Below the pieces are notes generated by a model. The model had not been told where the DNA came from and did not search any database. It was given only the letters and a program-made list of their open reading frames with translations. From NCBI GenBank assembly GCA_963849485.1, contig CAWKIF010000124.1, forward strand, positions 1 through 64,000: 64,000 nt of DNA, given 5' to 3'. Numbering within the stretch: position 1 is the stretch's first letter; each line of letters opens with the position of its first letter. Both the position numbers and the translations under genes were made by a program. Shown piece by piece: positions 34,709 to 42,580 of this stretch. The DNA is from CAVTWJ01 sp963849485 (GTDB taxonomy: Bacteria > Oederibacteriota > Muellerivitia > Muellerivitales > Muellerivitaceae).

Positions 34709-37700
34709 ATGGTAAAACTCATATTGAAATGGATGCAGTTTCAACGGGAAGCCTTCGTGCTGTTTCTCTTCCTCTTGATGGGCATCATCGGCTACGGGGC
34801 CTACGTCGCCTTCAACAGCGAGATCATGGCCTTTCCCGAGTTCACCAACGTCCAATTCAACATCAATACCCAATGGCCCGGCCACGCGGCGGAGGAAATC
34901 GAGCGGCTGGTCACCATCCCCCTGGAAACGGTCACCCGGAGCGTGCCGGGGGTGATCAATTCCACATCCCTTTCCGAGTTTGGCTTGAGCGTCATCCTTT
35001 TGACCTTTTCCGACGACACCCCCAACTGGAAGGCCCGAAGCGATACGGCCCAGTACATGACTAATGCCAGCTTACCTTCGGGTGTTTCACCCAGTATCTC
35101 GACCGATACCACTCCCCTGGGGCAGATCATGCGTTTTTCACTGGTGGGTAACCTCCCGCCGGATGAGATGCGCATGATCGCGGACTGGCAGGTCCAGCGG
35201 TACCTTTTGACAGTCCCGGGCGTTTCCGACGTTGAGACATTTGGGGGTCCCACCCGTACGATTGAGATCAAGGTGGATATACCCCGGATGCAATCCCTGG
35301 GGCTCAGCATCGCCCAAATCGCGCAGAACCTGGGCGCCAACCACCAGAACGCGGGCGGGGATTTCATCAGCCACGGCGACGAGATGTACATCGTGCGGTC
35401 CATCGGGCTTTACCAGGACCCCATGGACCTGGAGAACGCGGTCATCGCCACCCAGGGCAACACCCCTATCCGCATCAAGGATATCGGGTCGGTGGTCATG
35501 AGCCACCATGTCCGCCTGGGGCAAACCGGGCGGGACCATGACGACGACGTGGTGAGGTCCATGGTCAACCTGAGGGTCGGGGCCAATACCATGGAAACCC
35601 TGGCCGGTCTGCACAAGAAGATCAACGAACTAAACGACCATATCCTTCCCAAGGGCTGCAAGATCGACATTTATTACGACCGGGGCGACCTGATCCACCG
35701 AAGCAGCCGCACGGTTTTCCACAACGTCATCTTCGGGATTATCCTCGTTTGTACGCTTTTGATATTGGGGTTCGGAATCCAATATTGGGCCATGTCGGCG
35801 GGGGTGGCCTTAATCATCCCCTTCGCGCTTTTGGTGGCCTTCGTTGGCTTGCATATCTGCGGCTACAACCCCAACCTGATTTCATTAGGCGCGGTGGACT
35901 TTGGCATCATCGTGGAGACGGCGGTTTTCGGGGCCGAGGCCCTGGCCGTGTCCCTCGCCCGACAAAAAAGGAAGGATGACGAGGCCAACGCCCTGGCCTT
36001 GTCCGAGGTTTTGGGCCCGGCTCTCCTTTGCGCCTTCCTGCTCCTGATCGCCTTTATCCCCATATTGAGCCTACAACGCATCGAAGGACGCATCTTCCGT
36101 CCCCTGGGGATCACCCTGGTTTCGGCTTTGGTCGGGGGGCAATTGGGCGCCTTTATCTTTCTCCCCCTGGCCGCGTCCTGGGCGCCTATCGGGCCTAAAC
36201 CCACCAAATCGGACGCGGTTTTCCATTGGATACTGGAACGCTGTAACCGGGTCATGCTTTGGTTCAACAAGTTCAAATACATCGGATGGATCGCGGGGGC
36301 CATCATCGCTGCCCTTCTTATCGCCATCAATTGGGGTATGGGAACGGAATTTTTACCCACGATGAACGAGGGCAATATTTGGCTCCGCGTCAGCGCCCCG
36401 CCCACCATTTCGCGGGAAAAGTCGATACAACTGGCTCATGAGATACGGGAAAGAATCCTACGGATTAAAGAGGTTAAATCGGTGGTTTCCCAGACCGGCC
36501 GCCCCGATGACGGGAGCGATATTAGCGGTTTTGATACGCTGGAGTTCCAAATCGATCTGGGTGATCCGGAAGAATGGAAAAGCGCTGATTCGATCGAGGG
36601 GTTCGTGAAACTGATCCGGGAACAGGAAAAAGACATCGAGGGCTGCGATTTTTACTATTCCCAGTACATCAAGGACAACGTGGACGAGGCCATTACCGGG
36701 GTCATGGGAGAGCTGGCTCTCAAGATCCATGGCCCGGACCTGAAAGTTTTGAGAAGCCTGGCGGACCAGTGTGAGGAAATCATTTCAAAGACGCCAGGGG
36801 CCACGGATGTGGGTGAGGAGGACATCTTCCAGCAGCCGGAACTGCAGTATGTGATGGACCGGGACAAGATGGACAGTTATGGCATTCAGGTTTCACAAGC
36901 GGAGGATGTCCTCTCCTCGGCGCTTTCGGGCAAATGGGCAGCCCAGATGGTGGACCAGCAGGGCCGTTACGTGGATATTCTGGTTAAGCCGAAACTGCCC
37001 AGCCCCATTACGCAGAACGTTTTGAATTCCATTCCCCTCCTAGCGCCCGGTGGCGGGGAGATACCTTTGGGCGAAGTGACCCAGGCCAAGGTGGTCGAGG
37101 GTGTGTCGCATATCTATCGGGAAGAAGGTGAGCGACGCGTCGCGGCCAAGTGCTCGGTGCGGGGAAGGGCGGTCGTGGAATTCGTCAAGGAAGCCGACGA
37201 CAAAATCAAACAGCAGGTCAAGCTTCCCCCGAAATACTGGTATTACTGGTCGGGGACATTCGAGAACGCCAAAAGGGCCAGCCGTCAATTATCCATCATT
37301 GTGCCGATTTGCATCCTGGCCATGATCATCATCATGTACACCTGGTTCAAGGACTGGCGGCTCCTGGCGATCTTGCTTTGGGAAATACCATTCGCCACCA
37401 TAGGCGGCTTGGCGGCCTTGCGGATGGCCGGTTTGAACCTAAGCATCTCGGCGGCGGCGGGGGGCATCATCCGTATCGGGGTGTCCTTCCTGACGGGCAT
37501 GATGATCATATCGGCCTTCGTCAAGACACGGGACGCCTCCAAGGCATTGATGGAAAAGGGCCGTAGCATCCTGATCTCCAACGGGGTGGCCATCATCGGC
37601 CTCTTGCCGGCGGCCCTGTCCCATGCCATCGGTTCGGAGACGGCCAGGCCCTTCGCGGTGGCGATTTTGGGGGGGTTGGCAGCCTCCATGACCCTCAGCC

Positions 37701-37771
37701 TGACCCTTCTTCCGGTCTTCTTAAAGAGGATCGAGAAGTACTATAAAAAACCAAAGCCCGAGGAAGAATAA
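34709..37771 (+). CDS. RND efflux transporter, CzcA/CusA-like
   Basis: A 1020-residue inner-membrane pump of the heavy-metal RND subgroup, which exports substrate with proton motive force through the TolC channel. The usual twelve helices and two large periplasmic loops are recognisable (FPEFTNVQFNINTQWPGHAAEEIERLVTIPLE, then the block around GAVDFGIIVE, and the second half from GTEFLPTMNEGNIWLR). In helix 4 the CzcA proton-relay residues Asp402, Asp408 and Glu415 correspond to Asp397, Glu403 and Glu410, so the middle Asp is Glu here. AAAGGA precedes the ATG. It closes the DUF1232-TolC-adaptor operon and is followed by a terminator. Metal versus organic substrate cannot be decided from motifs alone. 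Confidence 0.85.
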   Translation: MVKLILKWMQFQREAFVLFLFLLMGIIGYGAYVAFNSEIMAFPEFTNVQFNINTQWPGHAAEEIERLVTIPLETVTRSVPGVINSTSLSEFGLSVILLTFSDDTPNWKARSDTAQYMTNASLPSGVSPSISTDTTPLGQIMRFSLVGNLPPDEMRMIADWQVQRYLLTVPGVSDVETFGGPTRTIEIKVDIPRMQSLGLSIAQIAQNLGANHQNAGGDFISHGDEMYIVRSIGLYQDPMDLENAVIATQGNTPIRIKDIGSVVMSHHVRLGQTGRDHDDDVVRSMVNLRVGANTMETLAGLHKKINELNDHILPKGCKIDIYYDRGDLIHRSSRTVFHNVIFGIILVCTLLILGFGIQYWAMSAGVALIIPFALLVAFVGLHICGYNPNLISLGAVDFGIIVETAVFGAEALAVSLARQKRKDDEANALALSEVLGPALLCAFLLLIAFIPILSLQRIEGRIFRPLGITLVSALVGGQLGAFIFLPLAASWAPIGPKPTKSDAVFHWILERCNRVMLWFNKFKYIGWIAGAIIAALLIAINWGMGTEFLPTMNEGNIWLRVSAPPTISREKSIQLAHEIRERILRIKEVKSVVSQTGRPDDGSDISGFDTLEFQIDLGDPEEWKSADSIEGFVKLIREQEKDIEGCDFYYSQYIKDNVDEAITGVMGELALKIHGPDLKVLRSLADQCEEIISKTPGATDVGEEDIFQQPELQYVMDRDKMDSYGIQVSQAEDVLSSALSGKWAAQMVDQQGRYVDILVKPKLPSPITQNVLNSIPLLAPGGGEIPLGEVTQAKVVEGVSHIYREEGERRVAAKCSVRGRAVVEFVKEADDKIKQQVKLPPKYWYYWSGTFENAKRASRQLSIIVPICILAMIIIMYTWFKDWRLLAILLWEIPFATIGGLAALRMAGLNLSISAAAGGIIRIGVSFLTGMMIISAFVKTRDASKALMEKGRSILISNGVAIIGLLPAALSHAIGSETARPFAVAILGGLAASMTLSLTLLPVFLKRIEKYYKKPKPEEE

Positions 37772-37820
37772 AAGGATCCGAATTGGGCGTTCCAGGGGAG
37801 GGTAAGGGAAGTAGTAATTA

Positions 37821-37871
37821 AGCCCTGATTTAGCTTTCGTTAAAAAAAGCCAAATCAGGGCTTTTCTTTTT
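37821..37871 (+). terminator. Intrinsic terminator after the efflux operon
   Basis: AGCCCTGATTT and AAATCAGGGCT form an 11-bp stem around a 20-base A/T-rich loop, followed by a T-rich tract (TTTCTTTTTC). It ends the RND operon transcript. Confidence 0.88.
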
Positions 37872-38283
37872 CAAACAACAGACTAATAGTCTGATCTCAG
37901 GTATCAAATTTAATTTAGGACACTAGATTCTTTGAATATTTGTCTTCTTGTAATGCCTTTTTTGCTTTTACTGGTAAAAAATATTTTTAAAGAATGAGGC
38001 TCATTTGTTAGAACTGCCATGAATTCTTGGGAGATCAGAAACAAATAGAAGTGTAAAATTTGGACATGGCAATGGAATGCGATAAGAAGGTAACTGTTTC
38101 CTGAATCTGTAATTAATGCGTGGTTTTTGCGGTAGAAATTCTGGAATTCTTAATCCCCGTTTTAACTATATTCCCGCCAAAGATGAGAGTCTTGAAATCG
38201 CTTTTTTATGAAAATTACCCGCATGTTATACTTTCTTGGAATAAGACTGATGCGTTAAAACACTATTCTTAGTAGGTGAACTT
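37872..38283. other. AT-rich intergenic region upstream of the sigma factor gene
   Basis: About 410 bp without a supported gene. It must hold the promoter of the sigma factor operon; TTATACT near 38226 is a possible -10 box, but no clear -35 partner or autoregulated motif can be named. No repeat or RNA gene was seen. Confidence 0.4.
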
Positions 38284-38847
38284 TTGGAAGAACGGGAATT
38301 GGTAGAAAAAATTCTCCTGGGGGACGAACAGGCCAAAACCCAGTTCTATCTCAAATACCGTGATGGTTTATACAAGGATTGCGTGTATCTGCTGGGTTAC
38401 CGGGACCCGGAAGCGGAGGATGTGATGCAGGAAGCTTTCATTATCGCGTTCAGGAAACTTCCTTCCTTTGAGTTTCGCTCTTCGCTCGAGACCTGGTTGA
38501 CGCGCATTTGCATCTATCTCTGTTATAACCGGTACCGGCAAAGGGCCAAGACTTTCGCCCAGGAGCAGGCGGATTTGGAGAGGGTTCTGGGGCACCGGAC
38601 CATGATGGGGGAGGGGCTGAAAGCCCAGGACGAAATAAGGGAATCCAAGCTCCGATTGATCGAAAAGGGTCTGGAAAAGATCAGCGTCGAATGCCGGCAG
38701 ATCGTTGTTTTAAGGAATAATGAGGATAAGACCTACTTGGAAATCGGGGAAATATTGAAAATGCCCCCGGGGACCGTGATGTCCCGTTTATCCCGCTGTA
38801 CGAAAGCCTTGAAGTTGATCGTCGAACAGATGCTGAGAAAGGGTTGA
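38284..38847 (+). CDS. ECF-type sigma-70 family sigma factor
   Basis: A 187-residue extracytoplasmic-function sigma factor. Region 2 is seen in DPEAEDVMQEAFIIAFRKLPSFEFRSSLETWLTRICIYLCYNRYR, and region 4 in LEKISVECRQIVVLRNNEDKTYLEIGEILKMPPGTVMSRLSRC, which carries the DNA-binding helix. It redirects RNA polymerase to its own promoter set. Translation starts at TTG with AGGTGA eight bases upstream, a weak start that suits a low-abundance regulator. The anti-sigma-like gene begins one base after the stop, so the two are translationally coupled. The PA14-CBM9 and PorV-like genes follow in the same unit, which suggests control of surface or secretion functions (inference). Confidence 0.88.
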   Translation: MEERELVEKILLGDEQAKTQFYLKYRDGLYKDCVYLLGYRDPEAEDVMQEAFIIAFRKLPSFEFRSSLETWLTRICIYLCYNRYRQRAKTFAQEQADLERVLGHRTMMGEGLKAQDEIRESKLRLIEKGLEKISVECRQIVVLRNNEDKTYLEIGEILKMPPGTVMSRLSRCTKALKLIVEQMLRKG

Positions 38848-38848
38848 A

Positions 38849-39505
38849 ATGGCCGACTTAGTCGATGAGTTTTTTAAGCGCGAATTAAGCGAATCGGAAG
38901 CCGGGGACCTGGAAAAACTGCTCCAAGAATCCCCGGATGCCCCTTTGCGCTTTAAGGCTTTGTCGGAACAAAGGTACATGGCCATGGGCCTGCCCGCGCC
39001 CCAGTTGCCGGAGGGGGTCCACCTTCCATCGGCTCCCCAGGGTATGGGCTTAAGCGCTTGGATCGCCGGTGCCGTCCTGACGGCTGTGGTGATCACCGCC
39101 ACCCTTTGGAAGTTTTGGCCTCAGGCCTCTGTGGAATCCAACGTTAAAACCATCCCGGCTCCCCTCCCGCTTTCGGCTGTGACGGCCCCTCCCCCAGAAA
39201 AATCGGCGAAAACCAAAGCCTTGCCCCCTTCTTCCATCAAACCAATTCCGGCGGCACCGGCGGCGGAAGGGATGGAGCTGAGCGTGTCCGTGGATACCCA
39301 AACGAGAGTTCTGGCAACAGTTCGGGTTCTGGACGCTTCGGGCCACGAGGTGAGAAGCCTCTTCACCGGTTTCATCCAGCCGGGTCAGTGGACCTTCAAG
39401 TGGAACGGCGACCTCGCCGACGGCCAACCGGCACCGGCGGGCCAATATAAAATCGACGTTCAAACCGGGGATTCCCACCAGCTCAAGAGCATCCAGATTC
39501 AGTAA
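38849..39505 (+). CDS. Anti-sigma-like membrane protein with FlgD-type Ig domain
   Basis: A 218-residue single-pass protein. The N-terminal 65 residues (MADLVDEFFKRELSESEAGD) are short and acidic like an anti-sigma docking segment but lack the His/Cys zinc motif. A membrane helix (LSAWIAGAVLTAVVITATLW) lies near 70-90, then a Pro/Ala stretch, then a periplasmic FlgD-type Ig domain (VRVLDASGHEVRSLFTGF, WNGDLADGQPAPAGQYKIDV). It starts one base after the sigma gene stop. The outer domain resembles the C-terminal modules of the secreted enzymes and of the expansin, so it might sense cargo or secretion state. The anti-sigma role is inferred from position and topology. Confidence 0.7.
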   Translation: MADLVDEFFKRELSESEAGDLEKLLQESPDAPLRFKALSEQRYMAMGLPAPQLPEGVHLPSAPQGMGLSAWIAGAVLTAVVITATLWKFWPQASVESNVKTIPAPLPLSAVTAPPPEKSAKTKALPPSSIKPIPAAPAAEGMELSVSVDTQTRVLATVRVLDASGHEVRSLFTGFIQPGQWTFKWNGDLADGQPAPAGQYKIDVQTGDSHQLKSIQIQ

Positions 39506-39565
39506 ATATAGAACTGAGTGGAGCGGCTTTGTTCAGGCGTGACAGTTTTTCCGTTCAGAAGTAAC

Positions 39566-41026
39566 ATGAAAAACATGATCGCGAACCTGGAACGACCTAA
39601 ACGGGCCGCATCCCTTCCATTATTCTTTCTGTTAATCACCTGGGCCGCGCCGCTTTTTGCCCAAACCAATGGCGACGGTCTCAAGGGTGTCTACTGCATC
39701 AATACCAACCTCACAAGCCCGGCTGTGACCGTGGTCGACCCGGTGGTCAGTTATCGCTGGTTCGGCTGTCCACCCCAACCGGGTATGTCGGGGACCTCCT
39801 TCTCTGTCCAGTGGACAGGTCAGGTCGTACCTTCCTACAGCGAACCTTACACCTTCATCGTTTCGCTCAACGGCGGCGTGAGCCTGATCGTCAACGGGCA
39901 AGTCTTGATCAACCAATGGGCGGATTACCCCCTGCCCATCCGGGGCTTCGCGGGAGAGATCAACCTGACGGCGGGGGTTCCGGTTCCCATCGAAGTGGAT
40001 TATTTCACGAACGGAGCCAACCCGACTACCGACCGGATCCAACTTGTCTGGCAAAGTCCTTCCCAGCCGAACGGATATATTCCCCGGGAGAGCCTCATCT
40101 CGGGGACGGCCTTGAACCCCACCCCCACACCCCAATCGGCCCAAGCCTGCCAGGAGGGTGTCACGGTGGATGGGGTCTTGAGCGAATGGGCCTGGAATAG
40201 CCCGACGAGCTGGAACACCGCCAGCAAGACCGTTCTGGGCAATGTCTATGGAACCACGGCGGTCTTCAAGACCCTTTGGGACCCCTACAACCTCTATCTG
40301 GGTGTGACCGTCACCGACAGCAAGCTCTACAACACCGGTACCGCTTCCGAATACCTCAACTCCACGGTGGAACTTTACCTGGACACCACCAACTCCCGGA
40401 GCGTCACGGTCTCCAACAACGATTTCGAGTATTATTTCCGTTGGAACGATATGGCGGCCGCCGAGAACCAGGGAAGGACCGCGGGGGTGAGCATGCGCAC
40501 CACGACGATCCCCACCGGTTATGTACTGGAGGCCTCCATCCCCTGGTCCACCCTGGGCCTGGGAAGCCCCAGCCCCGGCACGGTGCTGGGCTTCGACGTC
40601 GGGGTGGACGTGAACCACAATGGGGGCAACTGCCGGGACGGCCAGCTTGTCTGGAACGGCGAGTCGGACAATTACATGAACGCCAGCAGTTACGGCCAAT
40701 TGAGCCTGGGGAACGCCTGCCCCACCCCGGTTTCCACCCCGCCCGCGCCCACTGGAAACCCCTATGTGGCTCCCAACCCCTCGAATGGACCTACAGTCGA
40801 GTTTGTCTACCGGATGGCCGAGCCGGGAACCGCCGATATCAAGGTTTGGAACGCCTTAGGAAATTTGGCGGCTTCCATCAGCGACGCCAAACCCGCAGGC
40901 GAAGCCGACAGCGTTTTGAACGTCAGCGGCTTCGGCCCCGGCCATTATTTTTACCAGGTGATCCTTAATTACAACTCGGGCCGCCAGGACAAATACAATC
41001 CCGAGCTCATGGCGATTAAAAAGTGA
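39566..41026 (+). CDS. Secreted PA14 and CBM9 carbohydrate-binding protein
   Basis: A 486-residue exported protein with no catalytic domain recognised. A signal peptide (to LFAQ) is followed by a PA14-type sandwich (GLKGVYCINTNLTSPAV, EPYTFIVSLNGGVSLIVNGQ, VPVPIEVDYF, RIQLVWQSPSQ), then a family 9 carbohydrate-binding-like domain (VDGVLSEWAW, LYLGVTVTDSKLY, STVELYLDTTNS, YVLEASIPWSTLGL, GFDVGVDVNHNGG), and a C-terminal module (YVAPNPSNGPTVEF, PGHYFYQV). Translation may start at the ATG at 39566; upstream in-frame starts exist but would extend the signal peptide. The next gene's GTG overlaps its stop. Binding of cell-wall sugars at the cell surface is likely. Confidence 0.75.
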   Translation: MKNMIANLERPKRAASLPLFFLLITWAAPLFAQTNGDGLKGVYCINTNLTSPAVTVVDPVVSYRWFGCPPQPGMSGTSFSVQWTGQVVPSYSEPYTFIVSLNGGVSLIVNGQVLINQWADYPLPIRGFAGEINLTAGVPVPIEVDYFTNGANPTTDRIQLVWQSPSQPNGYIPRESLISGTALNPTPTPQSAQACQEGVTVDGVLSEWAWNSPTSWNTASKTVLGNVYGTTAVFKTLWDPYNLYLGVTVTDSKLYNTGTASEYLNSTVELYLDTTNSRSVTVSNNDFEYYFRWNDMAAAENQGRTAGVSMRTTTIPTGYVLEASIPWSTLGLGSPSPGTVLGFDVGVDVNHNGGNCRDGQLVWNGESDNYMNASSYGQLSLGNACPTPVSTPPAPTGNPYVAPNPSNGPTVEFVYRMAEPGTADIKVWNALGNLAASISDAKPAGEADSVLNVSGFGPGHYFYQVILNYNSGRQDKYNPELMAIKK

Positions 41027-42369
41027 CCAACAACTCGACTGTTGACCGTCGACTTTTAGCTATGGCTCATATTGTCTTGGCGTTTCAATGGTTGTTTCCG
41101 TTTTTTTGTTTTTCCCAAACGGTGACCTCCACTTCGGGATTGGTCACGCCCTTGACCACCGCGGGCGCCTCCGCCCGGGCGGACGCCCTGGGATCGGCCT
41201 TTACCGGCGTCGCGGACGATTCCTCCGCCCTTTTCTTCAACAGCGCGGGTTTGTCCGGCCTCGACCACGCCCAGCTGAGCCTTAACCACAATAGTTACCT
41301 GGTCGGTTCCTTCGAGGAAACCCTCCTGGTAGGCATCCCCGCGGGGGATTGGGGCGGTTTTGCGGGCGCGGTTCAATACGTGTTCTGGGGCAACTTGGAC
41401 GAGCGGGACAATTTTGGGGTCCCGTTGGGTACCTCCGCCGACAGCGATGTGGCATTAAGTCTTGGCTGGGGCAGGGAATTTTCCAGGGGGTTTTCCTTCG
41501 GTGTCGCCCTCCACGGGACCCAGCAAAAGATCGTGGACTCGCTTTACGATAGCCTCTCGGGCGACCTGGGAGCGCTTTGGGTTCCGGCGAGCGGATGGAG
41601 GCTGGGGCTGGTCTATACCGGTTTGGGGACTCCGGTGGCCGGACAAAGCTTGGCCACCGACCTCAAGGGCGGATGTTCTCGACTTTTTCGTTTTGACAAG
41701 GCGGATTCCCTTCTAGTCGCATTCTCAGGATATTACGAGCCCGGTGGGGTCAGCCGGCTTCAGGGCGGGGCCGAGGCGGGGTTTCAAAAAAATTATTTTC
41801 TTCGGACGGGTTACCAACTGCCCTTGTCGGACAACCAAATCACCGGCTTTAGTAATTTTTCGGCCGGCGCGGGGATCCGTTTCGGCCGCGTCACCCTCGA
41901 TTACGCCTACTTGCCTTACGGGAATTTGGGGGCGTCCCAGCGGATCAGCCTTTCTTACGATTTCCCCAACCCCACGCCGGTTCCCGCGCGGCCCGTCACG
42001 GTCTTAGCGCCTCCCCTTCCGGCCAGGCCCGTGACGGTGGTCGTCACGGCGGTCCCCACGCCTGCCCCTTCCGTCACGCCCGGCCCCCCCAAACCGAACG
42101 TGCAGGTTCATTTCGTGATCCCCTCTATTGCTATCACTCCCGATACGGGTGTGGGAAACTTCGCCTTGGAGGAAAAATACGAGAAGGCCACCGAAGCCAA
42201 TCCCAACGACGCCTCCGCCTGGCGGAACTTGGGATTGGCCTATTGGAACGCGGGGAAGACCGCGCTTTCCCTTCAGTGTTTTGAACAGGCTTTGCGGCTG
42301 AATCAGTCGGACAGTGAATTGAAGACTTGGCTGGAACTCTACCGAGCCAAGCATCCCCCTAACCCCTGA
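41023..42369 (+). CDS. PorV-like outer membrane barrel protein with C-terminal TPR
   Basis: A 448-residue protein. After a signal peptide (HIVLAFQWLFPFFCFSQ) it shows the PorV/UPF0164 opening ASARADALGSAFTGVADDSSALFFNSAGLSGL and a barrel of about 14 strands to near residue 315, a Pro-rich spacer, and a tetratricopeptide repeat (NPNDASAWRNLGLAYWNAGKTALSLQCFEQALRLN). PorV is the shuttle protein of type IX secretion in Bacteroidota; relatives occur more widely. The GTG at 41023 overlaps the upstream TGA, implying coupled translation; the ATG at 41062 is an alternative. With the YPNP-type domains of the enzymes, it raises the case for a T9SS-like route (inference). Confidence 0.72.
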   Translation: MTNNSTVDRRLLAMAHIVLAFQWLFPFFCFSQTVTSTSGLVTPLTTAGASARADALGSAFTGVADDSSALFFNSAGLSGLDHAQLSLNHNSYLVGSFEETLLVGIPAGDWGGFAGAVQYVFWGNLDERDNFGVPLGTSADSDVALSLGWGREFSRGFSFGVALHGTQQKIVDSLYDSLSGDLGALWVPASGWRLGLVYTGLGTPVAGQSLATDLKGGCSRLFRFDKADSLLVAFSGYYEPGGVSRLQGGAEAGFQKNYFLRTGYQLPLSDNQITGFSNFSAGAGIRFGRVTLDYAYLPYGNLGASQRISLSYDFPNPTPVPARPVTVLAPPLPARPVTVVVTAVPTPAPSVTPGPPKPNVQVHFVIPSIAITPDTGVGNFALEEKYEKATEANPNDASAWRNLGLAYWNAGKTALSLQCFEQALRLNQSDSELKTWLELYRAKHPPNP

Positions 42370-42453
42370 TCCGAGCCGTCCGGCATCTAATATGTTTTCC
42401 GTTTAACCCAAACGAAAATCCGCTTTTACACCCTTCCCTTTCCCCAGAATATT

Positions 42454-42493
42454 TTTTTGGAATAAACCTTCCCCCGGCCAACACCATTTAGTC
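42454..42493 (+). promoter_or_regulatory. Conserved upstream element of GH30 genes, copy 1
   Basis: TTTTGGAATAAA, then CCT, then GCCAACACC with TTTA and TCA nearly match the element at 49011-49050, which precedes the second GH30 gene. The distance to the start is about 87 bp here and 84 bp there, so a shared promoter or activator site is likely. Confidence 0.55.
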
Positions 42494-42580
42494 ACGTAAA
42501 GCCGCCTCCCGCTGAAATGAGGGGCGCTTTCGGGGTTCGTCACGGGCTCCAATAATTTAAGACAATTTGAGGGGGACACC

